A stretch of 64,000 nucleotides of DNA. It comes from DATEPR01 sp963780635 (GTDB lineage: Bacteria; Actinomycetota; Actinomycetes; Mycobacteriales; Pseudonocardiaceae). The notes beneath the pieces were generated by a model. The model saw only the letters and a list, made by a program, of their open reading frames with translations, was not told the DNA's origin and made no database searches. Below are positions 9,208 through 17,200 of the stretch, one piece after another; position 1 is the stretch's first letter; each line of letters begins with the position of its first letter. The stretch covers positions 372,001 through 436,000 of the forward strand of contig CAWACW010000015.1 in assembly GCA_963780635.1 (NCBI GenBank), given 5' to 3'. The position numbers were made by a program, and so were the translations under genes.

Positions 9208-9998
9208 ATGACCGAAACGACACGACCGGTGGTGCCGGGCAGGCTGGACGGCCGGGTCGCCGTCGTCACCGGCGGCGCCAGCGGGATCGGGCTCGCCTCG
9301 GTCCGCCGGATGGCGGCCGAGGGCGCGAAGATCGTGGTCGCCGACATCGACCCGATCGGCGGCAAGATCGCCGCGAACGAGGTCGACGGGCTCTACGTCA
9401 ACGCCGACGTGACCAGCGAGGCCGACGTCCAACGGCTGTTCGCCACCGCGATGGACACCTACGGCTCGGTGGACATCGCGTTCAACAACGCGGGCATCTC
9501 GCCGCCGGAGGACGACTCGATCCTGACCACCGACCTGGCGGCCTGGCAGCGCGTCCAGCAGGTCAACCTCACGTCGGTGTTCCTGTGCAGCAAGTACGCC
9601 ATCGAGTACATGCGCGCGGCGGGTCGCGGCTCGGTGATCAACACGGCGTCGTTCGTCGCGGTGCTCGGCTCGGCCACCTCGCAGATCTCCTACACCGCGT
9701 CCAAGGGCGGTGTCCTGGCCCTGAGCCGCGAGCTGGGCGTGCAGTTCGCCCGTGAGGGCGTCCGCGTCAACGCGCTGTGCCCGGGTCCGGTGAACACCCC
9801 GCTGCTAGCGAACTGTTCGCCGCCGACCCGGAACGCGCTGCCCGCAGGCTGGTGCACGTGCCGATCGGCAGGTTCGCCGAGCCCGCGGAGATCGCCGCCG
9901 CGGTCGCGTTCCTGGCCAGCGACGACGCATCGTTCATCACGGCGTCGACGTTCCTGGTGGACGGTGGCATCTCCGGCGCCTACGTGACACCGCTGTGA
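9208..9998 (+). pseudogene. Short-chain dehydrogenase/reductase (SDR) with a late frame break
   Basis: A classical NAD(P)-dependent SDR of about 263 residues. It has TGGASGIG (cofactor), NNAG, and the active-site YTASK with Tyr and Lys. The ATG at 9208 has a strong AGGGGCAAGGGG leader. After NALCPGPVNTPLL (about 9806) the frame must move by one base to reach the conserved end ELFAADPERAAR...GRFAEPAEIAAAVAFLASDDASFITAS...DGG, ending at 9998. One base is missing within CTGCTAGCGAACTG. As the only alcohol-dehydrogenase candidate in the operon it could oxidise a gamma-glutamyl amino alcohol to the aldehyde used by the neighbouring ALDH. That role is inferred from context. Confidence 0.78.
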
Positions 9999-10009
9999 AG
10001 GCAACACCC

Positions 10010-10741
10010 ATGCCCGCGGAGCCCCAGTCGATCGTCACCGTCGACGACGCGCTGTTCCAGCCGGTGCGCACCGGCAACGCGTTCGAGGAGACCGTGGAAC
10101 GGCTGCTGCGCGCGATCAAGCTGGGCGTGGTCGCCTCGGGAGACCGGCTGCCCGCCGAACGCGAACTGGCCGCCCGCCTCGGGGTGGCCCGCGCGACCCT
10201 GCGGGAGGCGATCCACGCGCTCGCCGAGGCCGGTTACGTCGCGTCCCGGCGCGGCCGCTACGGCGGCACGTTCGTCACCCAGCCGCCCCAGGGCCGCCCG
10301 GCCCAGCGGCCACCGCGACCGGACGGGAGTCTCGCCGACGCGCTGACGCTGCGGGCCGTGGTGGAACCCGGGGCCGCCGAGGTGGCCGCGCAACGCACCC
10401 TCGCGCCCGGCCAGCGCAGGCACCTGGCCGACCGGCTGGCCGAGACGGCGGCCGCCGGCCTGGTGGAGTACCGCCGCCGCGACTCGCGCCTGCACCTGGC
10501 CATCGCGGAGGTCACGGGCTCGGCGTCACTGACCACGGCCGTCGCGGACGTGCGGATGCGCGTCAACGAACTGCTGGACGAGATCCCGCTGCTGCCGCCG
10601 AACCTGGAGCACTCCAACGCGCAGCACGAGCAGATCGTGTCCGCGATCCTGCGGGGTGACCCGGCGGCCGCCCGGCAGGCGATGGCCGAACACCTGGCCG
10701 GCACCGCCGCACTGCTGCGGGGTTTCCTCAGCTCGCGCTAG
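10010..10741 (+). CDS. GntR/FadR-family transcriptional regulator (FCD domain)
   Basis: A 243-residue regulator with an N-terminal winged helix (SGDRLPAERELAARLGVARATLREAIHALAEAGYV, about residues 42-77). An all-helical FCD ligand-binding domain follows, with acidic/His metal positions (R..DSRLHLAIAEVTG and EHEQIVSAILRGD). ATG 10010 was chosen because GAAGG lies about eight bases upstream. A GTG at 9995, overlapping the SDR stop as GTGA, is an alternative. It is the last gene of the gamma-glutamylation operon and is the likely pathway repressor, possibly acting at the half-sites at 5525-5678. Confidence 0.85.
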   Translation: MPAEPQSIVTVDDALFQPVRTGNAFEETVERLLRAIKLGVVASGDRLPAERELAARLGVARATLREAIHALAEAGYVASRRGRYGGTFVTQPPQGRPAQRPPRPDGSLADALTLRAVVEPGAAEVAAQRTLAPGQRRHLADRLAETAAAGLVEYRRRDSRLHLAIAEVTGSASLTTAVADVRMRVNELLDEIPLLPPNLEHSNAQHEQIVSAILRGDPAAARQAMAEHLAGTAALLRGFLSSR

Positions 10742-10904
10742 GTGTCGTGACCTGGGACGTTGTCGACAGTCACACGGCCGGCCGGCTGATCGGGGACGAC
10801 CACCCGGAGCGGAGTGAGCCCGGTCAGTGTTGTAGCCGGCCACCCGATCTGGCAAGGCATCGATCCGCTGCTGGTTGCTGGTCGCGGCCTGGGTGTAGGC
10901 GGAC

Positions 10905-12689
10905 TCAGACCGGGGCAGGGCCGCTGGGCAGCGGCTCGTCCACCGCTTCCGGGGCCGCCGATTCTACGACTGGTCCGGTCACTGGTTCCGCCACGTCGAC
11001 CGTCGTCGGCGGCACGTCCTCGGCGCCCGCCGCCACGGGTGGCACCGCCGCCGCCACGTCGCCGGGCAGCGTGCCGTGATCGTCGGGCTTGCTGCGCAGG
11101 CCCAGCGGGTCGTACTTGAGCATGGCGACGCCGGCGAGGATGGCGGCCAGGATGACCCAGATCATGTGCGGCAGGGAGCCCATCGCGCCCTCGCCGTTCG
11201 GGTAGTAGACCAGCAGGATCAGTACGGCCAACCCGGCGGAGAACGCCAGCCACCGGCGGCGCCACGGGGCGGCGCTGAGGATGGCCAGCCCCCAGGTCAG
11301 GTACCAGGGCAGCGTGGGCGGCGCGAGGATGGCCACGGCCAGCAGCGCGTAGCCCATCCGGCGCACGGCCTCGGTACCGCCGTGGCGCGCCTTCCACCAC
11401 TGCATGATCATGATCCCGAGCAGCAGCACGATGCCCAGTACCCGGAACAGGTTCACGAACGGCTGTTCCGGCACGCTGCCGAACCAGCGCACGATCACGT
11501 GCGCGATCTCGCCGACACCGGTCGGCAGGTTGGTCCAGTTGACGATCAGGGTCGGCGCATGCAGGGCGGGTATCCAGCCGAAGTTGACCCCGGCCACCAG
11601 CATCGCGACGCCGAACACCACGATCACGATGCCGACCACGGCCGCCGTCGCGCGGACGAACCGGCGCAGCAGTGTGCCCTCCAGCCGCCCGGCCCAGACC
11701 CACATCAGGAACGGCAGAGCGACGCCCGCGGTCGCCTTGACCGCCATCGCCAACGTGACCAGCGCGATACCGGACACGTGATGTTTGTTGAGTACCAGCA
11801 GCACACCGGCCGCGAGCAGGCCGATCATCAGCAGGTCGTTGTGTGGGCCGCCGACCAGATGGATCACCGTCATCGGGCTGGCCACCATCAGCCAGAACGC
11901 CACCGACAGCCGCCCACCGAGGTGCCCGACCAGCCCGGGCAGGCTGAGCACGAGCACCACCAGGCCGATCATCAGCACCAGGCGCATCAGGATCACGCCG
12001 AGGATGACGTGCTCACCGATGACCGCGGCCACACCCTTGGCCAGCAGCAGGAACAGCGGCCCGTACGGGGCGGGTGTGCTCTGCCAGAACGGGTGCACGT
12101 TCAGCGCGATGGTGTCGCCGAGTACCGAGGGGCCTGTGCTGTACGGGTCGATCCCCTTCAGCAGCTGCTCGCCCTGCCCGAGATAGGAGTACACGTCCCG
12201 GGTGAACGCGGGCGGCGAGATGATCATCGGTGTGATCCACGCGATGCCGGCGAGCAGCACGCCGCGCGGCGTGACCCGCTTGGCCATGACGTCGCGACCC
12301 AGCCGCACCCATGCCCACACCAGCAGGCCGACACCGACGTACAGCACGAACTGGGCAAGCTGTTGCCCATGACCCCAGCGGATCCAGGCCAGCGGACTGT
12401 TGCCCAGGATCGGGTCCTGGATCAGGTCGCCACCGGCACCCAGGCTGCCGATCAGGATGAGGACCGAGCCGATCGCACCCTGTACCACGGTGCGCTTCGA
12501 CAGGCCCGAGGCCCGGCCGGTACGTGAGATCGACGCTTCGTCCCCGGGTAGGCCGGCGGCCGACGGCACGCTCTGCACCATGCGGGTTAGCTGGGTTTCG
12601 GCCATAACCTCGCCATCGTCGCACGCCGCTGCCGACGCCAACCCAGGGGTCGCGGTTTCGCGCCCCGAGTCGATCGTTGAATCAGACAT
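10905..12689 (-). CDS. mptB: Polyprenol-phosphomannose-dependent alpha-1,6-mannosyltransferase MptB-like
   Basis: A 594-residue GT-C type membrane glycosyltransferase with about 13 hydrophobic helices. The first extracytoplasmic loop contains the acidic/aromatic segment FTRDVYSYLGQGEQLLKGIDPY, where GT-C enzymes keep the catalytic Asp. GGPHNDLLMIGLL follows further on. In Corynebacteriales MptB primes the mannan backbone of lipomannan/lipoarabinomannan. The presence here suggests related lipoglycans in the envelope. The C-terminal 60 residues are a Pro/Val/Ala-rich tail. The ATG at 12689 has AGGGTGA upstream. The frame stays open upstream of this ATG, but that stretch lacks conserved character. 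Confidence 0.82.
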   Translation of the reverse strand: MSDSTIDSGRETATPGLASAAACDDGEVMAETQLTRMVQSVPSAAGLPGDEASISRTGRASGLSKRTVVQGAIGSVLILIGSLGAGGDLIQDPILGNSPLAWIRWGHGQQLAQFVLYVGVGLLVWAWVRLGRDVMAKRVTPRGVLLAGIAWITPMIISPPAFTRDVYSYLGQGEQLLKGIDPYSTGPSVLGDTIALNVHPFWQSTPAPYGPLFLLLAKGVAAVIGEHVILGVILMRLVLMIGLVVLVLSLPGLVGHLGGRLSVAFWLMVASPMTVIHLVGGPHNDLLMIGLLAAGVLLVLNKHHVSGIALVTLAMAVKATAGVALPFLMWVWAGRLEGTLLRRFVRATAAVVGIVIVVFGVAMLVAGVNFGWIPALHAPTLIVNWTNLPTGVGEIAHVIVRWFGSVPEQPFVNLFRVLGIVLLLGIMIMQWWKARHGGTEAVRRMGYALLAVAILAPPTLPWYLTWGLAILSAAPWRRRWLAFSAGLAVLILLVYYPNGEGAMGSLPHMIWVILAAILAGVAMLKYDPLGLRSKPDDHGTLPGDVAAAVPPVAAGAEDVPPTTVDVAEPVTGPVVESAAPEAVDEPLPSGPAPV

Positions 12690-12870
12690 TTCACCCTGTC
12701 GGTCATGATCGCCAGCGGCCGCCGGAACGCATTGTCCGCTATTTCCCTCGTCCGGATTCATCCGGTCACCGGGACGCGCCGGGGAAATGTAGCGGAACAG
12801 AATTGAACAAGGGATATCCTTGCGGTATCGACCGCACGGGAGACTTCGCACACCGGGAAATGGAGTAGCA

Positions 12871-13218
12871 ATGGCTGCACGGACAGTCGTCCATCTGATT
12901 GACGACGTCGACGGAGGCAAGGCGGACGAAACCGTCAGTTTCTCCATCGACGGGGTCGAGTACGCGATCGACCTCTCGCACGGCAACGCCGACGGACTGC
13001 GGAAGGTACTGGCCGAGTTCGTCCAGGCAGGCCGCCGGGTCGGCGGGCGCGCCGCTCGCGGTGCCGGTTCGGCAAGAACGCAGGTCCGCCCCGGTGGCGA
13101 CCGCGCACAGAACCAGGCGATTCGCGAATGGGCGCGCCGCAACGGACACCAGGTCTCCGAGCGCGGCCGTATTCCGGCCGAACTGATCTCCCAGTTCCAG
13201 GCCGCCAACGCCTCCTGA
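12871..13218 (+). CDS. lsr2: Lsr2 family nucleoid-associated protein
   Basis: A 115-residue protein beginning MAARTVVHLIDDVDGGKADE with the N-terminal dimerisation beta region. A basic Gly/Arg/Ala linker follows, then the DNA-binding domain IREWARRNGHQVSERGRIPAELISQF, whose RGR core inserts into the minor groove of AT-rich DNA. Lsr2 is the actinobacterial H-NS functional analogue and silences horizontally acquired genes. The ATG at 12871 follows GGAG by seven bases. It is divergent from mptB and convergent with the L11-like gene, and a very strong hairpin separates the latter two. Confidence 0.95.
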   Translation: MAARTVVHLIDDVDGGKADETVSFSIDGVEYAIDLSHGNADGLRKVLAEFVQAGRRVGGRAARGAGSARTQVRPGGDRAQNQAIREWARRNGHQVSERGRIPAELISQFQAANAS

Positions 13219-13231
13219 ACCCCCAGTACAC

Positions 13232-13278
13232 CGGACAGGCCCGGTACCGACGGATTCCGTCGGTACCGGGCCTGTCCG
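13232..13278. terminator. Bidirectional terminator between lsr2 and the L11-like gene
   Basis: A perfect 22-bp inverted repeat (13232-13253 with 13257-13278) is separated by a three-base ATT loop. It sits 13 bp after the lsr2 stop and 63 bp before the end of the convergent rplK-like gene. Only short T tracts flank it, but stem strength and position fit a terminator for both convergent genes. Confidence 0.85.
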
Positions 13279-13341
13279 TTCAGAGTTCAATCGCACGAGA
13301 ATCCGCCGCGGCCTTCTCGTCGACGACTGCGGCGCGAGGCC

Positions 13342-13779
13342 TCAGCCCTCGGCGACGCTGATCCCCATCGACCGAGCGGAACCGGCGATGACCTTCTCGG
13401 CCGCGCCGATGTCGTCGGCGTTGAGGTCGGGCAGCTTGCGCTCGGCGATGGACCGCAGCTGCGCACGGGTGATCGTGCCGCCGGACTTGTGGCCGGGGGT
13501 CTCCGAACCCGACTTGAGCCCGAGTTCCTTGCGGATCAGGAAGCTGGTCGGCGGCGTCTTGTACCGCAGGGTGTAGCTGCGGTCCTCGTACACGGTCACG
13601 ACGACGGGAACGATGTCACCCCGGTTGCCGGAGGTCGCCTCGTCGTACTCGACCTTCACGTTCCGGGTGTTGACGCCAGTGGGACCGAGCATCTTGCCCA
13701 GGTCGACCATGGCGGCGTTGCCCGCCTCGAGTTCGAGCGTCGCCTCGAACGTCTTCTTCTGCTTTTGCTTGGGAGGCAT
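13342..13779 (-). CDS. Divergent ribosomal protein L11 paralogue
   Basis: A 145-residue L11-family protein. The C-terminal rRNA-binding half is recognisable: KTPPTSFLIRKELG, LRSIAERKLPDLNADDIGAAEKVIAGSARSMGI. The N-terminal domain departs from canonical L11. The Pro-rich PAPPVGPALGQHGVN segment, where thiostrepton-type drugs and GTPase-centre factors act, is replaced by AAMVDLGKMLGPTGVN. The usual 23S-proximal ATES-RGNVVPVEITVYEDRS survives as ATSGNRGDIVPVVVTVYEDRS. It is not in a secE-nusG-rplK-rplA cluster, so a canonical rplK is expected elsewhere. It may be an alternative stress- or drug-related L11, or have an extra-ribosomal role. Confidence 0.82.
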   Translation of the reverse strand: MPPKQKQKKTFEATLELEAGNAAMVDLGKMLGPTGVNTRNVKVEYDEATSGNRGDIVPVVVTVYEDRSYTLRYKTPPTSFLIRKELGLKSGSETPGHKSGGTITRAQLRSIAERKLPDLNADDIGAAEKVIAGSARSMGISVAEG

Positions 13780-14083
13780 GCAGACCTCTGTATCCCTATC
13801 GTCGTCAAGGTGCCGTACGACCGCGCCACGGAACCGGGCGCGGGACCACCGACAACGGTGGACACTCCGGCGGAGTACAAACCAACTGCCCTAGTGTAGC
13901 CGATCAGCACGAGGTCACCGACGGGGCACACAGTGCCCCCGGGGTACCGCGGTGCGCGGGTCGGGCAACCGGTCGTCCGACCCCGTCGATCGTCGCACGT
14001 CGACGGCCGGGCAACGGAGCGCGGCAACCGACCGGGGGGCATCGGCGTCTGTGTGTTCAGGTCGAGTGTGAAGGGAGCACCGA

Positions 14084-15952
14084 GTGGACGAGTTGCCGCG
14101 CGAGCAGCGGGACGGACACCCCGGCCGACCTGTTCGCCAGGGCCGGCCGCGGCCCGCGGACGACCCGCCCGGTCGCAGGGCGCCCGCCGCGCGTCGTACC
14201 CCGCCGCCCGAGCAACCCCGTGGCCAGGGCCGAAGCGGCGACGCCCCGAACCGCCCGCCCGCCCGGCGTCCCGCGCCGACCCGGGTCAGCGACGCGACCG
14301 CCTTCGCACCCACCGAGCCCAACCCGCCGGTCGCGGACAAGGCGCCCGCCGACCGCCCGCCCGCGAGCAAGCGCCCGGCCCCGCCGCGCAGGCCCGCGGC
14401 ACCACGGCGCCGCCGCGTCGGTGTGGGCGCCGGCCGTGTCCTACTCACGGTCGTCTCCGTAGTCGCACTGGTGGCGACCGGCTACGCCTGGTCGACACTG
14501 CGGATGGCACAGGACGGCCTGCAGACCGCCGACGTGCTCGACCAGGGTGCCGCCGCGAAACCACCGGACGGCTCGATGGACATCCTGCTGGTCGGCATGG
14601 ACAGCCGCACCGACGCCAAGGGCCATCCGCTGCCCGCCGCCGAACTGAACGCCCTGCACGCCGGCGAGGACACCGGTGAGCTGGACACCGACACCATGAT
14701 CCTGATCCACATCCCGACCGGCGGCGGCAAGGCGACCGGCGTCTCCATCCCGCGCGACTCGTGGGTGAACATCCCCGGCTACGGCGTTGGCAAGATCAAC
14801 TCCGCGTACGGGCTGGCGAAGGCGACCGCGCTGCGCAAGCTCAAGGCCCAGGGCCTCACCAACCAGGCGCAGCTGGACGTCCAGTCCAACGAGGCGGGCG
14901 CCAAGGAGTCCATCGAGACGGTCGAGCAGCTCACCGGCGTCGGGATCGACCACTACGCGGCCGTCAACCTGGACGGCTTCTTCCAGATCTCCAACGCCAT
15001 CGGCGGCGTCCCGGTCTGCCTGCTGCACCCGGTGAACGACACGCACTGGTCCGGCGCGGTGTTCCCGGCGGGCCACTTCACCGTGCAGGGCGTCAAGGCG
15101 CTGGAGTTCGTCCGGCAGCGGCACAACATCCCGGGCGGCAGCACGGACATCGAGCGCGAGCAGCGCCAGCAGGCGTTCATGGCCAGCATGTCGCACAAGA
15201 TCCTCTCGCAGGGCGTGCTGACCAGCCCGACCACGCTCAACGCGCTGATCGGCGCCGTCCAGGGCGCGATCACCATCGACAACCGGTGGAACCTGATCGA
15301 CTTCGCCCAGGAGATGTCCGGGATGAGCTCGGGCCAGATCAAGTTCCAGACCGTGCCGGTGGTCAACATCGACTACCGCCCCGAGCCGGACGTGTCCGCG
15401 GTCGAGGTCGACCCGGCGCAGATCGCCGCCTTCGTGCACGGCGCCACCGGCGCGCCGACCAATGCCGCGGCCGGCCAGGCAGGCACGCCTGCTGGGCCGA
15501 CCGGCAACGCGGCGATCACCGTCGACGTGACGAACGCCTCAGGCGAGACGGGTCTGGCGAGCAACGTGCTGGACGCGCTGGCCGCCAAGGGCTTCACCAA
15601 GGGCGAGACGGGCAACGCGTCGCACCGCAGCAAGTCGGTGCTGTTCTACCCAGCCGGCCAGGAGGCCAACGCGCAGGCGGTGCAGGCCGCGCTGAACAAC
15701 AGCGAGTTCGTCCTGGAGCAGGGTCCGAGCGTGCCCAGCGGCCACGTCTGGGCCTACCTCGGCCTGAACTACCACGGCGCCAGCGACGCCGCCGACACCG
15801 TCGTCGGCCCCCGCCACCCGGTCGCCACCGACATCGCGAACGTGCTCCGGCCCGCCGCGACCACGCCGCCGACCACGTCGACCACACCGGCACCCCCGGC
15901 CGGTGGCACCACGCCGATCACCGACGACGGATCGGCACCCTGCGTGAACTGA
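14084..15952 (+). CDS. LytR-CpsA-Psr (LCP) family phosphotransferase with C-terminal LytR_C domain
   Basis: A 622-residue envelope protein. A Pro/Arg-rich cytoplasmic tail of about 110 residues is followed by one membrane segment (about residues 120-142). The extracellular LCP domain has DILLVGMDSR, DTDTMILIHIP, GVSIPRDSWVNIPGYG, KINSAYG and the FVRQRHNI motif with the Arg residues that bind polyprenyl pyrophosphate. A LytR_C domain (ITVDVTNASGETGLASNVLDALAAKGF) and a Thr/Pro tail end the protein. LCP enzymes transfer secondary polymers such as arabinogalactan or teichoic acids onto peptidoglycan. The GTG start at 14084 follows GGGAG. Confidence 0.93.
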   Translation: MDELPREQRDGHPGRPVRQGRPRPADDPPGRRAPAARRTPPPEQPRGQGRSGDAPNRPPARRPAPTRVSDATAFAPTEPNPPVADKAPADRPPASKRPAPPRRPAAPRRRRVGVGAGRVLLTVVSVVALVATGYAWSTLRMAQDGLQTADVLDQGAAAKPPDGSMDILLVGMDSRTDAKGHPLPAAELNALHAGEDTGELDTDTMILIHIPTGGGKATGVSIPRDSWVNIPGYGVGKINSAYGLAKATALRKLKAQGLTNQAQLDVQSNEAGAKESIETVEQLTGVGIDHYAAVNLDGFFQISNAIGGVPVCLLHPVNDTHWSGAVFPAGHFTVQGVKALEFVRQRHNIPGGSTDIEREQRQQAFMASMSHKILSQGVLTSPTTLNALIGAVQGAITIDNRWNLIDFAQEMSGMSSGQIKFQTVPVVNIDYRPEPDVSAVEVDPAQIAAFVHGATGAPTNAAAGQAGTPAGPTGNAAITVDVTNASGETGLASNVLDALAAKGFTKGETGNASHRSKSVLFYPAGQEANAQAVQAALNNSEFVLEQGPSVPSGHVWAYLGLNYHGASDAADTVVGPRHPVATDIANVLRPAATTPPTTSTTPAPPAGGTTPITDDGSAPCVN

Positions 15953-16112
15953 ACGGCCGCTCGTGGATCGATCATCACATCCGGTGTGAACTGATCAGCC
16001 CTGCGTGCAGCGGCCGCCCGAGGCACACTCGGTACCTGGACAAACGGCTCAACGCCTACACCCGATCGGGTGAATTGGGACAAAGAACGAGTCCAACTGG
16101 CGTAAGCCGGAG

Positions 16113-16142
16113 TGCTCTTCGTACTCATCAGTACGAAGAGCA
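16113..16142. promoter_or_regulatory. 13-bp perfect inverted repeat upstream of the XRE regulator
   Basis: TGCTCTTCGTACT (16113-16125) and its exact complement (16130-16142) flank a CATC loop, 31 bp before the GTG start of the helix-turn-helix gene. No T tract follows, so an autoregulatory operator seems at least as likely as a terminator for the LCP gene 160 bp upstream. Confidence 0.5.
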
Positions 16143-16172
16143 TGCACGACCCCCGGGGGCGGAGGCACCACT

Positions 16173-16649
16173 GTGCGTATCGACGCGACGAGTTATCAAC
16201 GTGTGCTCGGCGACGAACTGCGCCGCGTGCGCAAGCAGCGCGGCTGGACTCGGAAGGAGCTGCAACACCGGCTGGACAACGACATCTCGCTACAGACACT
16301 GGCCACCTACGAGCTGGGCACCCGCCAGTGCTCGGTGGTCCGCCTGGCCGAGCTGTGCCTGGCGATGGACGTACTCCCGCAGGACGTGCTCGCTCGCGTG
16401 CACGACCGGGTGTTCACCGACGACCGGCCCGGCCACCTGCGGGTCAACCTGGCCATGGTGGTCAGCGACACCCAGCCCGAGCTGCTGCCGTTGCGCCGGT
16501 GGGCCGCCGACCGACTGCAACAGTCCCCGGTCGGGCAGGCCGCGGAGATCCACCTGGACCTGTCCGCCCTGGAACAGATGGCCGAATTGTGCGGCCTGGA
16601 CACGGTCGACCTGATCGGCCGCCTCCGAGCCCTGAACACCGCGTCCTGA
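16173..16649 (+). CDS. XRE-family helix-turn-helix regulator
   Basis: A 158-residue protein with an N-terminal Cro/CI-type HTH (LGDELRRVRKQRGWTRKELQHRLDNDISLQTLATYELGTRQCSVVRLAELCLAM, about residues 12-66). The C-terminal part is not recognised; it is rich in Leu and may be a dimerisation or ligand-binding region. The GTG start at 16173 follows GGAGG by seven bases. The domain arrangement resembles single-gene actinobacterial regulators of the BldD/XRE type, but the DNA target is unknown. The palindrome at 16113-16142 may be its own operator. Confidence 0.82.
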   Translation: MRIDATSYQRVLGDELRRVRKQRGWTRKELQHRLDNDISLQTLATYELGTRQCSVVRLAELCLAMDVLPQDVLARVHDRVFTDDRPGHLRVNLAMVVSDTQPELLPLRRWAADRLQQSPVGQAAEIHLDLSALEQMAELCGLDTVDLIGRLRALNTAS

Positions 16650-16837
16650 AAGGCCCCGGGTCGGCGCACAGCCCTGCCCCCGCCGCGCGCCCCGACCAGC
16701 CCGAGCCCGGCCAAGCCCCCGCCGGCCTGTCGGCCTGTCCAACCCGGCGAGCCGGTGCAGCCCAGCGCGCACCGCGCCTCCACCGTCCATAGCGGCCGCG
16801 ATCGATCCGGCCCGTCGCCGGCACGGCCACGGTGTCG

Positions 16838-17200
16838 TTCAGCGGCGCCGCCGCCCACAAGGCCGGGGCCGGCCGGCGGCAGCGTGTGTCACCGCCCTGG
16901 TCGGTCACAGCGCGCGGTCAGCCGGGCCGCGACCGGTCGTTCAGCGGCGCTGCCCGCAGGCTCGGGGCCACCGGCGGCAGCGCGTCTCACCACCCCCTGG
17001 TCCGGCCACAGCGCCACAGCAACGCACAGTCAACCGAGCCCGCCGACGGCCGTTCAGCGGGGTCGCCCGCAGGCTCGGGGCCACCGGCGGCAGCGCGTCT
17101 CACCGCCCCCGGATCGGCCACAGCGCCACAGCAACGCACAGTCAACCGAGCCCAGCGACGGGCCACCGGCGGCAGCGTGTGTCACCGCCCTGGTCCGGTC
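16838..17200. repeat. Imperfect tandem repeat, unit about 113 bp, in the 16650-17198 intergenic gap
   Basis: The word TTCAGCGG opens successive units at 16838, 16940 and 17053. Units two and three are nearly identical over about 110 bp, including GGCCACCGGCGGCAGCG, GCGCCACAGCAACGCACAG and TCAACCGAGCCC. A fourth, shortened copy (about 17163-17200) runs into the stop codon of the flavin monooxygenase. I see no credible gene between 16650 and 17198; the region is GC-rich and repetitive in all frames. Confidence 0.75.

Noticed and set aside
12808..12822. Near-palindrome around GATATC upstream of lsr2
   Set aside because: The arms are offset by one base, so it is not a true dyad, and such short near-palindromes are common.
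12690..13208. In-frame upstream extension of the MptB-like protein
   Set aside because: It overlaps lsr2 on the other strand, and the ATG at 12689 has a proper ribosome-binding site.
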